This document shows, piece by piece, positions 43,247 through 50,324 of a DNA stretch of 64,000 bases (position 1 is the stretch's first letter; every line of letters begins with the position of its first letter). A program made the position numbers and the translations under genes. The stretch comes from DAOTWC01 sp048499435. GTDB lineage: Bacteria > Chloroflexota > Anaerolineae > Aggregatilineales > Phototrophicaceae. Location: contig JASNZW010000002.1 of assembly GCA_048499435.1 (NCBI GenBank), positions 434,001 to 498,000 on the forward strand, given 5' to 3'. The notes below the pieces were generated by a model. That model had not been told where the DNA came from and made no database searches. It saw only the letters and a list, made by a program, of their open reading frames with translations.

Positions 43247-43307
43247 GTGCTTATCTCACCCGGCAGGGCGGGCGCGCGCCAGCCCCATCACACCCTCAGA
43301 TAGACGG

Positions 43308-43313
43308 ATTATA
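43308..43313 (-). promoter_or_regulatory. -10 element (TATAAT) before the DUF151 gene
   Basis: A perfect minus-strand TATAAT about 60 bases before the start codon may drive the DUF151-dnaB series. Confidence 0.45.
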
Positions 43314-43381
43314 CACCCAAGCGGACAGACGGCAACAGGCAGCGGGCGCTTTTTTGGCGATTGGCGCGGGCGCGGCGGCTG

Positions 43382-44263
43382 TCAGCGCGCGGCGGCGCAG
43401 TTGGGCGCGAAGTCGGCGGCGAGCTGCGCCGGGATGCGCGCCGGGCGGCCCGTGCGCGCGTCGCGCCACACCCACAGCGTGCGCGCTTCGGCCACTGTCG
43501 CGCCGCTGGCGGCCTGGCGGATGGCGCAGCAGCGCTCGGCTGAGGCGCGCCGGAAGGCCGCGATAAAGGTCGTGATAGTCAGCTCGTCGTCCAGGGCGGC
43601 GGGCTGCCGATAAACGATGTGATGGCGGCGCGCCGCGATGGTGAAGCCCGCCGCCGCCCAGCGCGCCAGCGGCCAGCCGAGCGCGGCGGCGGCCTGCAGG
43701 CTGCTGTCCTCAATATAGGCCAGGTAGGCGGCGTTGTTGACGTGCCAGGCGCTGTCAATGTCGCGCCACTCGGCGCGGCGGCGCATGGTGAAAGCGCCCT
43801 GGGGCGTGGGCGGCGGCGCGGGGAACGGCGCGCGCGGCGCGGCGGGCGGCAGCGGCGCGCCCCCGGCGAAAGCGGCGATCATCTCCGGCGGCACGGCGAC
43901 CGGGCGCTGTTCGGCGGCGTCGAGGTACACCCAGTCGGTAGCGGCCTGGGCGATCAGCTCGTCGGCGGGCGCGCGGTAGAAGTCGTAACGGCGGCGCGAG
44001 CGCACGCGGCGGAAATCCTCCACCCATGTGCGCACCGCCAGCGTGTCGCCGTAGCGCGCGGGGCGCAGGTATTCGATCTCGGTTTCGCGCGCCAGCCACA
44101 GGCGGCCCAGCGCCGTGTAGCGCGCCCGGTCATAGCCGACGGCGGCGCTGGCGTCAAAGGCCGCTTCCTCCATATAGCGCAGGTAGTTGGCGCTGCTGAG
44201 CTGGCCGTAGGCGTCGCATTCATAGTGGCGCACCTTGAACCGGGTTGTGCTGGTGGGCGGCAT
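43382..44263 (-). CDS. Double-hotdog acyl-CoA thioesterase-like protein
   Basis: The 293-residue protein contains two 4HBT hotdog domains. The first, about 5-130, has FKVRHYECDAYGQLSSANYLRYMEEA. The second, about 155-280, has RAEWRDIDSAWHVNNAAYLAYIED. Both show the D/E-x-x-x-H/L-x-N-N helix start of the family: C16-D17 with N25 in the first, D-x-D-x4-H-V-N-N in the second. It probably hydrolyses acyl-CoA or acyl-ACP. It is divergent from the VOC gene and lies alone. Confidence 0.85.
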   Translation of the reverse strand: MPPTSTTRFKVRHYECDAYGQLSSANYLRYMEEAAFDASAAVGYDRARYTALGRLWLARETEIEYLRPARYGDTLAVRTWVEDFRRVRSRRRYDFYRAPADELIAQAATDWVYLDAAEQRPVAVPPEMIAAFAGGAPLPPAAPRAPFPAPPPTPQGAFTMRRRAEWRDIDSAWHVNNAAYLAYIEDSSLQAAAALGWPLARWAAAGFTIAARRHHIVYRQPAALDDELTITTFIAAFRRASAERCCAIRQAASGATVAEARTLWVWRDARTGRPARIPAQLAADFAPNCAAAR

Positions 44264-44372
44264 GGCGGCATCCTGCGCGGGCGGCTGATCACACGCCCCT
44301 GACTTTACCGCAGGCCCCGGCCCGCGCGCCAGCGGCGGCAGAACGGGGTACGTCTGAGCGGCCTGTGTGTGC

Positions 44373-44378
44373 TACACT
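44373..44378 (+). promoter_or_regulatory. Extended -10 (TGC-TACACT) before the VOC gene
   Basis: The same TGCTACACT element is found before fhs; here it lies about 45 bases before the start codon. Confidence 0.35.
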
Positions 44379-44422
44379 GATGCGCAGCAGATACCGGTGG
44401 ATTGAGCAGGGCGGAAACGGCT

Positions 44423-45301
44423 ATGACCCCGACGCTGCACCCCGACACCCACATTGGAACGGTAGCGCTGGCGGTGGCTGACCTGGCGCGCGCGGTTGAT
44501 TTCTACACCGGGGTGCTGGGCCTGGCGGTGCAGCAGCAGCAGGCCGGGGGCGCGCTGCTGGGCGCGGGCGACGCGGCGCTGCTGTGCCTGCGCGCGCTCC
44601 CCGGCGGGCAGCGCCAGCCCGCGCGCACCACCGGGCTTTATCACGTCGCCATCCTGCTGCCCACGCGCGCCGACCTGGGGCGCGTGCTGCTCAACCTGGC
44701 GCGCACGCAGTACCCGGTCTCCGGCTTTGCCGATCACCTGGTCAGCGAGGCGATTTACCTGGATGACCCGGACGGCAACGGGCTGGAGCTGTATCGCGAC
44801 CGCCCGCGCGAGACCTGGCGCCGGGACGGCGGCCAGGTGCGCATGGCGTCTGACCCGCTTGACGTTGACGGCGTGCTGGCCGACGGCGGCGACCCGCGCG
44901 CGCCTTTCACGGGGATGCCCGCCGGCACTGTGATTGGCCACATGCACCTGCGCGTCGGCGACATCCCCCAGGCGGAGGCGTTTTACAGCGGCGTGCTGGG
45001 CTTCGACGTGGTGGCGCGCTGGCCGGGGGCGCTGTTTGTCTCGGCGGGCGGCTATCATCATCACCTGGGGCTGAACACCTGGCAGAGCCAGGGCGCGCCG
45101 CCCCCGCCGGCGAACGCGGTCGGCCTGCGCGAGTACAGTCTGGCGCTGCCGGACGAGCCGGCCCGCGCGGCGCTGATCGCGCGGGTGACGGCGGCGGGCC
45201 GCGCTCACCAGCAGGACGCCGCCGGCGTAACGGTGGCTGACCCCTGGGGCAACACGCTGCGGCTGGCGCTGCCCGGCGAGGCCGGGCCGCGCTGCGCGTG
45301 A
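44423..45301 (+). CDS. Two-domain VOC (extradiol dioxygenase/glyoxalase superfamily) protein
   Basis: The 292-residue protein has two VOC modules, at about 9-135 and 165-285. First: IGTVALAVADLARAVDFYTGVLGL. Second: VIGHMHLRVGDIPQAEAFYSGVLGFDV. The arrangement and YLDDPDGNGLELYRDRP are those of CatE-type catechol 2,3-dioxygenases. The second module keeps a possible metal set (H in GHMHL, H in YHHHLGLN, E in LREYSLAL). The substrate is unknown. The ATG at 44423 follows GGCGGAAA; an in-frame TTG lies seven codons upstream. There is an exact 9-bp tandem repeat right after the stop. Confidence 0.85.
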   Translation: MTPTLHPDTHIGTVALAVADLARAVDFYTGVLGLAVQQQQAGGALLGAGDAALLCLRALPGGQRQPARTTGLYHVAILLPTRADLGRVLLNLARTQYPVSGFADHLVSEAIYLDDPDGNGLELYRDRPRETWRRDGGQVRMASDPLDVDGVLADGGDPRAPFTGMPAGTVIGHMHLRVGDIPQAEAFYSGVLGFDVVARWPGALFVSAGGYHHHLGLNTWQSQGAPPPPANAVGLREYSLALPDEPARAALIARVTAAGRAHQQDAAGVTVADPWGNTLRLALPGEAGPRCA

Positions 45302-45303
45302 CG

Positions 45304-45321
45304 GGGACTTAAGGGACTTAA
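45304..45321. repeat. Tandem 9-bp repeat (GGGACTTAA x2) upstream of the cupin operon
   Basis: Two exact, adjacent copies, each with a CTTAAG-type palindrome at its end, lie in the 150-base gap before the cassette at 45452. They could be an operator. Confidence 0.5.
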
Positions 45322-45451
45322 GCCAGCTTAAATACAGCGCGCCGCTTATCCTCTACCCTGAAGCTGTAGGCGAGTTAAAAAAATATTCATTGCGCAAGAG
45401 CCGTGCGCCGGGCTGACGGGCCGGCGGTTAAATGCTGAAAGGGGGGTGTCT

Positions 45452-45811
45452 ATGAAGTCCACCGAGCTGCTGGAGCAGGTCATCTTTCACGACGCTGAGC
45501 CGTTCGCGCAGCCGCTGCTGGTTGACCAGCACTGCCGCATCATCCGCTGGACGCTCAAGCCAGGGCAGCAGATTTCCGAACACAAAGTGCCAGAGCTGCC
45601 GTTCTACGCGATTGTCCTGCAGGGGCACGGCCTGTTCGCGGGCAGCGACCGGCAGGAACAGGCGGTTGGCCCCGGCTCGCTGCTCATTCTGGAGCCGTCA
45701 GAGCCGCATTCGGTGCGCGCCACCGACGAAGAGCTGATCTTCGTCAGCTTTATGCCAGCGGTGGAAAGCATGCGGCCTGACCGAATCGGCGGCGAGATTG
45801 GCCGCGAGTAA
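45452..45811 (+). CDS. Small cupin protein, first gene of the nos-linked cassette
   Basis: The 119-residue single-domain cupin has motif 1 reduced to GQQISEHKVPELPFYAIVLQG (quoted as GQQISEHKVPELPFY, near residues 37-51) and motif 2 GSLLILEPSEPHSVRA (about 74-89). Only two to three of the usual metal-binding histidines remain (H43, H85), and a second cupin of the same kind is found four genes on. Such small cupins bind a metal or a small ligand and often act as sensors or oxygenases. AAAGGGGGG precedes the ATG at 45452. It leads a run of seven genes with gaps of at most 24 bases. Confidence 0.82.
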   Translation: MKSTELLEQVIFHDAEPFAQPLLVDQHCRIIRWTLKPGQQISEHKVPELPFYAIVLQGHGLFAGSDRQEQAVGPGSLLILEPSEPHSVRATDEELIFVSFMPAVESMRPDRIGGEIGRE

Positions 45812-45833
45812 CCTGGGAGAGCGCTGTCCCGTG

Positions 45834-46064
45834 ATGGGTATGGAATGGATGCCTCAGATCAACCTGCAGATTTGCACCGGCTGCGGCGACTGTGTCACTG
45901 TTTGCCCAACCGGGGCGCTGGAGCTGCGCGCGGACAAGGCGGTTGTGACGCAGCCGCTGCTTTGCACCTACTGTTCCGCCTGCGAGGATGTATGCCCGGT
46001 GAGCGCGATTGACCTGCCCTATCTGGTTGTAAAGGGCGGACCAACAGAGGGCGCGGAACTGTAG
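45834..46064 (+). CDS. 2[4Fe-4S] ferredoxin
   Basis: The 76-residue protein has two complete CxxCxxCxxxCP motifs, CTGCGDCVTVCP and CTYCSACEDVCP, which bind two [4Fe-4S] clusters as in clostridial-type ferredoxins. It has no signal peptide or membrane segment, so it is cytosolic. It probably passes electrons to the membrane proteins encoded next; its TAG stop is directly followed by the ATG of the next gene with no spacer. The start may be the GTG at 45831 or the ATG at 45834; GGGAGAG lies upstream. Confidence 0.9.
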   Translation: MGMEWMPQINLQICTGCGDCVTVCPTGALELRADKAVVTQPLLCTYCSACEDVCPVSAIDLPYLVVKGGPTEGAEL

Positions 46065-46484
46065 ATGCCGACGCTGTCACGCTGGTTCATTAAAATCGGG
46101 ATGCTTTATTTCGCCCTCGGGCTGATGATGGCCGGGCTGCTGCTCGCGCAGCCGGTCATGGGCTGGCCGGCGCAGTTACAGGTGCTGCGCCCGGTGTATC
46201 TGCATTTTCTGTTCATTGGCTGGGTCTCGCAGCTTATCATGGGCGTTGGCTACTGGATGTTTCCCAAGTACTCAAAAGAGAAGCCGCGCGGCAGCGAGAA
46301 GCTGGGCTGGGCTGTGCTGATCCTGCTCAACGTCGGCCTGGTTCTGCGCGCGATCGGCGAGCCGGCGATGGCGCTGGCGCCGCAGGCGGGCCTGGGCTGG
46401 ACGCTGGCGGTCGCGTCAACGTGCCTGCTGCTGGCGGGCTGGGGGTTCATCCTCAACACCTGGGGACGGATCAAGGAGCGATAA
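46065..46484 (+). CDS. Four-helix membrane protein, heme-copper-oxidase-subunit-I-like (first paralogue)
   Basis: The 139-residue protein is made of four membrane helices (about 8-29, 43-65, 78-98, 108-130). Helix 2 has H47-x5-GW-x2-Q-x2-MG-x4-W-x2-P (LHFLFIGWVSQLIMGVGYWMFP). The same spacing occurs in the next gene. A His in a membrane helix next to Gly-Trp resembles the heme-binding helices of cbb3-oxidase subunit I and NnrS proteins. It is far too short to be an oxidase, and a heme- or NO-binding role is inference. Its start codon directly abuts the ferredoxin stop. Confidence 0.75.
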   Translation: MPTLSRWFIKIGMLYFALGLMMAGLLLAQPVMGWPAQLQVLRPVYLHFLFIGWVSQLIMGVGYWMFPKYSKEKPRGSEKLGWAVLILLNVGLVLRAIGEPAMALAPQAGLGWTLAVASTCLLLAGWGFILNTWGRIKER

Positions 46485-46487
46485 GCG

Positions 46488-46913
46488 ATGCCGAAACTGA
46501 GTGTCTGGCTGGTGCGCGCGGCGCTTATCCAGATGGGGGTCGGGTTCCTGTTCGGCTCGCTGCTGCTGCACCACAAAGGCATCCCGATCTTCGCCTGGTC
46601 GTGGCAGCTTCTCAACCCGCATATCGAGGTGATGGTCTTTGGCTGGACGATGCAGTTCGTCATGGGCATCGCCTTCTGGGTCCTGCCGCGCTTCAGCGGC
46701 GACCAGCGCTATGGCCGCGTGTACCTGGGGTGGTGGAGCTTTGGCCTGCTCAACTGCGGCGTCGTGCTGACGGCAGTTGGCCTGTGGTTTGTGAATTACC
46801 CGGCTGCGCTGGCGGGCCGCCTGTGTACTTTCGGCGCGGTCCTGCTGTTCGTGGCCCTGGTCTATTCGCGCGTGAAGCCGCTTGGCGGCTACATTGCATC
46901 GCAGAATCCATAA
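46488..46913 (+). CDS. Four-helix membrane protein, second paralogue
   Basis: At 141 residues it has the same four-helix plan and the same helix-2 motif as the preceding gene: H45-x5-GW-x2-Q-x2-MG-x4-W-x2-P (HIEVMVFGWTMQFVMGIAFWVLP). Two more histidines (HH at 28-29) lie at the end of helix 1. Three bases separate it from the previous stop. The two paralogues probably form a hetero-dimer, an eight-helix unit similar in size to half of an oxidase subunit I. Confidence 0.75.
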   Translation: MPKLSVWLVRAALIQMGVGFLFGSLLLHHKGIPIFAWSWQLLNPHIEVMVFGWTMQFVMGIAFWVLPRFSGDQRYGRVYLGWWSFGLLNCGVVLTAVGLWFVNYPAALAGRLCTFGAVLLFVALVYSRVKPLGGYIASQNP

Positions 46914-46937
46914 TCGTTCGCAGTAAGGAGAATACTC

Positions 46938-47171
46938 ATGACCGTTCTTGATGTTCGCACTATTCAGCCCCGGGAGCGCCACCCGATGATCTTCTCGACG
47001 TTCGACAACCTGCAGCCGGGCGCGTCGTTTGAACTCGTCAACGACCACGCGCCGACCCCACTGTATTACCAGTTCCTGCACGAGCGCCCCAATGCGTTCG
47101 AGTGGACGTACCTGGAAGAGGGGCCGGAGACGTGGCGGGTTCGCATCACGCGCAAGGGCAGCGAGGGTTAA
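46938..47171 (+). CDS. DUF2249 domain protein
   Basis: The 77-residue protein matches DUF2249 throughout: LDVRTIQPRERHPMIFSTFD, LQPGASFELVNDHAPTPLYY, FEWTYLEEGPETWRVRITR. The family is often found with nitric-oxide reductase, Ric/YtfE-like and other nitrogen-oxide genes; its biochemistry is not known. The conserved H17 (ERHPMIF) and the NDH motif are present. AAGGAG lies nine bases before the ATG. Confidence 0.88.
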   Translation: MTVLDVRTIQPRERHPMIFSTFDNLQPGASFELVNDHAPTPLYYQFLHERPNAFEWTYLEEGPETWRVRITRKGSEG

Positions 47172-47175
47172 GCGA

Positions 47176-47502
47176 ATGGAACAGGAGTACACGCTCGTCC
47201 CGAACCTGGCGGAGCTGGTTGAAGCCATTCAGCCCGACAGCATCGTCAGCCGGACGTTCTACAAGAGCAAGCGCCTGAAAGGGATCGCGTTCGGGTTCGA
47301 CGCCGGGCAGGAGCTGTCCGAACACACTTCGACCCAGACCGGGATTATCCAGATCGTGCAGGGCGAGGCTGTGGTGACGCTGGGCGAGGACCGGCACGAG
47401 CTGAGCGCTGGCAGTTGGGTGCGCATGACGCCGAACCTGAAGCACAGCGTCTACGCCAAAACCCCGCTGATTATGCTGCTGCTGATGGTTGACGCGGATT
47501 GA
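47176..47502 (+). CDS. Small cupin protein, second of the cassette
   Basis: The 108-residue cupin has motif 1 FDAGQELSEHTSTQTGIIQI (about 43-62) and motif 2 ELSAGSWVRMTPNLKHSVYA (about 75-94). As in the first cupin, only isolated histidines remain. The ATG at 47176 lies 4 bases after the DUF2249 stop; the frame is also open upstream through that gene, but this is a shadow. DUF2249-cupin neighbours are seen in other nitrogen-oxide loci (general knowledge, not checked here). Confidence 0.85.
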   Translation: MEQEYTLVPNLAELVEAIQPDSIVSRTFYKSKRLKGIAFGFDAGQELSEHTSTQTGIIQIVQGEAVVTLGEDRHELSAGSWVRMTPNLKHSVYAKTPLIMLLLMVDAD

Positions 47503-47512
47503 AGGTTTGACG

Positions 47513-48640
47513 ATGACGGCTGTTGTGCGGTTTCTGCCACGCATTATTATGCTGCTGACGCTGCTGGTTGCGCTGCTGGGCGGCATGGGGTCAGGGCTGG
47601 CGCGCCTGGGCGTGCACATCAACCAGCAAAGCCTGGACTGGATACACGTACACGGCCCGTTGATGATCTGCGGCTTTCTGGGCACGCTGATCTGCCTGGA
47701 GCGCGCCGTCGCGCTGGCGGTGCGCTATCGTTGGAGCATGATTATCCCGGTGGTGAACACCGTCGGGACGGTCATGCTGCTGTTTGCGCCTGACGACCGG
47801 CTGCCCAGGGGCTTCTTAACCCTGGGCAGCCTGGGCCTGCTGCTGCTGTTCGGCGTGATGCTGTGGCTGCACCCCTCGCGCGATGTCGCGATCATGGCCG
47901 CCGGCACGCTGTGCTGGGTGTTCGGGAACGCTTTGTGGTTCAGCGGCTATCCGATTTACCAGGTTGTCCACCTGTGGGCCGCCTTTCTGATCCTGACCAT
48001 CATCGGCGAGCGCCTGGAGCTTTCGCGCGTGCAGCGGCTGACCCGCACCAGCGTGCGATTGCTCGTCGCCGCTGTCGCCGTTTACCTGGCCGGCGTGCTG
48101 ATAACGGTCTTTAACCTTGATCTGGGCGTTCCGCTGCTGGGCCTGGGCGCGATCCTGATGGCGCTCTGGCTGCTGCGCTACGACGTTGCCCGCCGCACCA
48201 TCCGCCAGTCCGGGGTGCCCCGCTATATCGCGGCTTGTCTGCTGCTGGGCTATGGGTGGCTGGGGTTTGGCGGCCTCGCGGCGCTCTGGACCGGCGCGAT
48301 CTTCGCCGGGCCGAACTACGAGCTGGTGCTGCACGCCTTCCTGCTGGGCTTCGTCTTTTCGATGATCTTCGGCCACTCGCTGATTATCCTGCCCGCGCTG
48401 ACGGGCCTGCAGATGCGCTACTCGCCGGTTTTATACGTTCACCTGGCGCTGCTGCACGTCACGCTGGTATACCGCATCTACGGCGACATCATCGGCGATC
48501 TGTCCGTGCGGCAGCGCGGCGGCACGCTGAACGCCATCACGATCCTGCTGTTCCTGGCCGTTACGCTGATAACCGTGATTCGGTCTAATGTCGGGCGCGG
48601 CGCGGACGAACGGCTGCCGGCCAGCAGCGTGTCACCCTGA
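47513..48640 (+). CDS. NnrS-like multi-helix membrane protein
   Basis: The 375-residue protein is nearly all membrane helices (10-12 counted). Helices carry H45-x-H47 (DWIHVHGPLMICGFLG) and H274 and H288 (LHAFLLGFVFSMIFGHSLIILP). The last block is close to NnrS, a heme- and copper-containing membrane protein linked to nitric-oxide stress and denitrification in proteobacteria. It is likely a metal-binding membrane protein of NO or N2O metabolism; function beyond that is inference. The ATG at 47513 follows GAAGG. It is the last gene of the cassette, and a Crp/Fnr regulator follows after 62 bases. Confidence 0.78.
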   Translation: MTAVVRFLPRIIMLLTLLVALLGGMGSGLARLGVHINQQSLDWIHVHGPLMICGFLGTLICLERAVALAVRYRWSMIIPVVNTVGTVMLLFAPDDRLPRGFLTLGSLGLLLLFGVMLWLHPSRDVAIMAAGTLCWVFGNALWFSGYPIYQVVHLWAAFLILTIIGERLELSRVQRLTRTSVRLLVAAVAVYLAGVLITVFNLDLGVPLLGLGAILMALWLLRYDVARRTIRQSGVPRYIAACLLLGYGWLGFGGLAALWTGAIFAGPNYELVLHAFLLGFVFSMIFGHSLIILPALTGLQMRYSPVLYVHLALLHVTLVYRIYGDIIGDLSVRQRGGTLNAITILLFLAVTLITVIRSNVGRGADERLPASSVSP

Positions 48641-48683
48641 TGACTTAATCAGTTTCTGCGCTATACTTCACGCGGATTGAAGT
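48637..48683. promoter_or_regulatory. Two palindromes before the first Crp/Fnr gene
   Basis: CTGAT-N6-ATCAG (48637-48652) is a weak Fnr/Crp-like palindrome that overlaps the NnrS-like stop codon. ACTTCA-N7-TGAAGT (48665-48683) overlaps a possible -10 (TATACT, 48662-48667) and may be an autoregulatory operator. Confidence 0.4.
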
Positions 48684-48702
48684 AGATAGCCGCACAGATG
48701 CG

Positions 48703-49404
48703 ATGAGCGACACACTGCACGTTCAACCGGACGACCTGCGCGAAATCCCCGCCTTTCACAGCCTGCCCGCCGAACAGCTTCACAGCCTGGCGGCGGCGAT
48801 GGTGCAGCGGCGGTACGCGCCCGGCCAGATTATTTTCATGGAAGGCGAACAGGCCAGTTCGCTGTGGTTTGTGTTTCGGGGGCGCGTCAAGATCATCAAA
48901 CAGTCCTTGAACGGGCGCGTCCAGGGCCTGTGCCTGATGAACCGGGGCAAGTGTTTCGGCGGCTGCCCGCTGTTTGATATGGACCAGAACCCGGCGACCG
49001 CCCAGGCCCTCGACGACGTAACCCTGTTCGTGCTGCCAGCGGACTCCTTGCAGCAGCTAAAAGCGCGCGACCCCCGGCTGGTAAAAGCCCTGCTGTACAT
49101 CTACAGCAAGCGGCTGGAGCACCTGGCGCGCGTGAGCGAGGTGCTGGGGTCGTGGACAGTTCCCGACCGCATCAACGACAGCCTGCTCATGTACGCGGAC
49201 CGCAATGCGCGGCAGCCGACGGTTGACCTGACGCACGAGAAGCTCGCGGCGCTTTCCGGCACGGTGCGCGAAGTCGTCACCCGCCACCTCAATCTGCTGG
49301 AAAAAGAGGGCGTGCTCAGCTATGAAGGCGGGCGCATAACGCTGCTGAACATGGACGCGCTGCTGCCGCCCTGCGCCTGCGATGACCATAAGACCCCCGC
49401 CTGA
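48703..49404 (+). CDS. Crp/Fnr family regulator with cysteine cluster
   Basis: The 233-residue protein has an N-terminal cyclic-nucleotide-binding-like domain (about 15-130), a dimer helix and a C-terminal winged helix. The recognition helix contains GTVREVVTRHL: R-E-x3-R in Crp spacing, which in Crp contacts GTGA. The sensor has cysteines 77, 84 and 88 (GLCLMNRGKCFGGCP) and two at the C-terminus (PPCACDD). This does not match the four N-terminal cysteines of Fnr but could hold a redox cofactor. The cAMP-binding arginine motif is not evident, so cAMP is not the likely ligand. It sits between the cassette and the second regulator. Confidence 0.9.
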   Translation: MSDTLHVQPDDLREIPAFHSLPAEQLHSLAAAMVQRRYAPGQIIFMEGEQASSLWFVFRGRVKIIKQSLNGRVQGLCLMNRGKCFGGCPLFDMDQNPATAQALDDVTLFVLPADSLQQLKARDPRLVKALLYIYSKRLEHLARVSEVLGSWTVPDRINDSLLMYADRNARQPTVDLTHEKLAALSGTVREVVTRHLNLLEKEGVLSYEGGRITLLNMDALLPPCACDDHKTPA

Positions 49405-49447
49405 CGTGATTTAGGTCACATTACCCGTTCCGAAAATCCTCTATATT
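49405..49447 (+). promoter_or_regulatory. Class II Crp/Fnr-type promoter of the second regulator gene
   Basis: GTGATTTAGGTCAC (49406-49419; GTGA-N6-TCAC) is followed by TATATT (49442-49447). With a start near 49454 the box centre (49412.5) lies at -41.5, the class II activator position. No -35 is needed in such promoters and none is seen. Confidence 0.65.
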
Positions 49448-49482
49448 GACACCAGGGTGACCAGCGAAAATGGCGTTGTGTG

Positions 49483-50172
49483 ATGGTCAGCGACGATTTG
49501 TTATCTGAACTGCAATTGTTCACAGCGCTTAACCCGCGCACGCAGCGCTGTGTCGCTGAGCAGGCGGTGCTGGCAGAGTACCCGGCCAGGACACACCTCT
49601 ATGAGCAGGGGAACCCGCCCAGCGCGCTGTACATCCTGCAGGCGGGCCGGGTGAAGCTCTACCGCCAGTCGAAAAACAAATGCCAGATTTTGGCCCTGCT
49701 CGCGCCGGGCGATTACCTGGGCGCTGAGTCGCTGTCAACGAACTCGCTCAGCGCCTACACCGCGACAACCCTCACGCCGGTTACCGCCATCACCCTCCCG
49801 CCTGAGGCGCTGGCGGCGCTGCTGAACGAATACCCCGATTTTCAGATCGCCTTTCTCCGGCTGATCACAGACCGGCTCAAGCAGTTTGTCACGCTGGTGC
49901 ACACGCTGGCCTTTCGCGATGTCGCGTCGCGCCTGGCGATGGTGCTCATCACGCGCGCCGAAACCGAAGGCCAGCCCCACGATGACGGCGTGATCTTCGA
50001 CCGGCTGCTGTCGCAGCAGGAATTTGCTGAAATGGTGGGCACGGCGCGCGAAGTGGTCTACCGCACCTTCAAACGCTTTGAGCAGGATGAGCTTGTCCGC
50101 CTGACGCCCAACAGCATTCTCGTTCGCGACCTCGAAACCCTCCGCGCTATCGCGCTTCAGGAATCCCGCTAA
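49483..50172 (+). CDS. Crp/Fnr family regulator, probable activator of nosZ
   Basis: The 229-residue protein has the usual sensor domain (about 15-130) and winged helix. The recognition helix reads GTAREVVYRTF, again R-E-x3-R as in Crp. The sensor lacks cysteines, so an iron-sulfur cluster is unlikely; heme-based NO sensing, as in DNR, or another ligand is possible. It is encoded directly before nosZ, and GTGA-N6-TCAC boxes lie before both genes, so it probably activates nosZ and itself. The GTG at 49480 is an alternative start one codon earlier. Confidence 0.9.
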   Translation: MVSDDLLSELQLFTALNPRTQRCVAEQAVLAEYPARTHLYEQGNPPSALYILQAGRVKLYRQSKNKCQILALLAPGDYLGAESLSTNSLSAYTATTLTPVTAITLPPEALAALLNEYPDFQIAFLRLITDRLKQFVTLVHTLAFRDVASRLAMVLITRAETEGQPHDDGVIFDRLLSQQEFAEMVGTAREVVYRTFKRFEQDELVRLTPNSILVRDLETLRAIALQESR

Positions 50173-50187
50173 CTAACGCGCCAGTTC

Positions 50188-50221
50188 GTGAAAACTGTCA
50201 CGCGATGTGACTTGGGTCACA
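50188..50221 (+). promoter_or_regulatory. Tandem Crp/Fnr-type boxes before nosZ
   Basis: GTGA AAACTG TCAC (50188-50201) and TGTGA CTTGGG TCACA (50206-50221) are two full palindromes with centres 19 bp apart. A -10-like TGATAA lies at 50245-50250. A start near 50255-50257 puts the promoter-proximal box near -41.5 to -43.5 and the distal one near -61. Confidence 0.7.
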
Positions 50222-50324
50222 TTTAACTTTGTTTTTTTGTTTCATGATAAAATGGCGCGCACTGTAATGAAACCGCGCCAGGATGGACATTTTACACCGC
50301 TTGGAACAAGGAGACAGGTAACAG

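Noticed and set aside
46065..46913. Cytochrome c oxidase or nitric oxide reductase subunit
   Set aside because: Each protein has only four helices and one helix histidine of note. The full set of heme and copper ligands of a catalytic subunit is missing.
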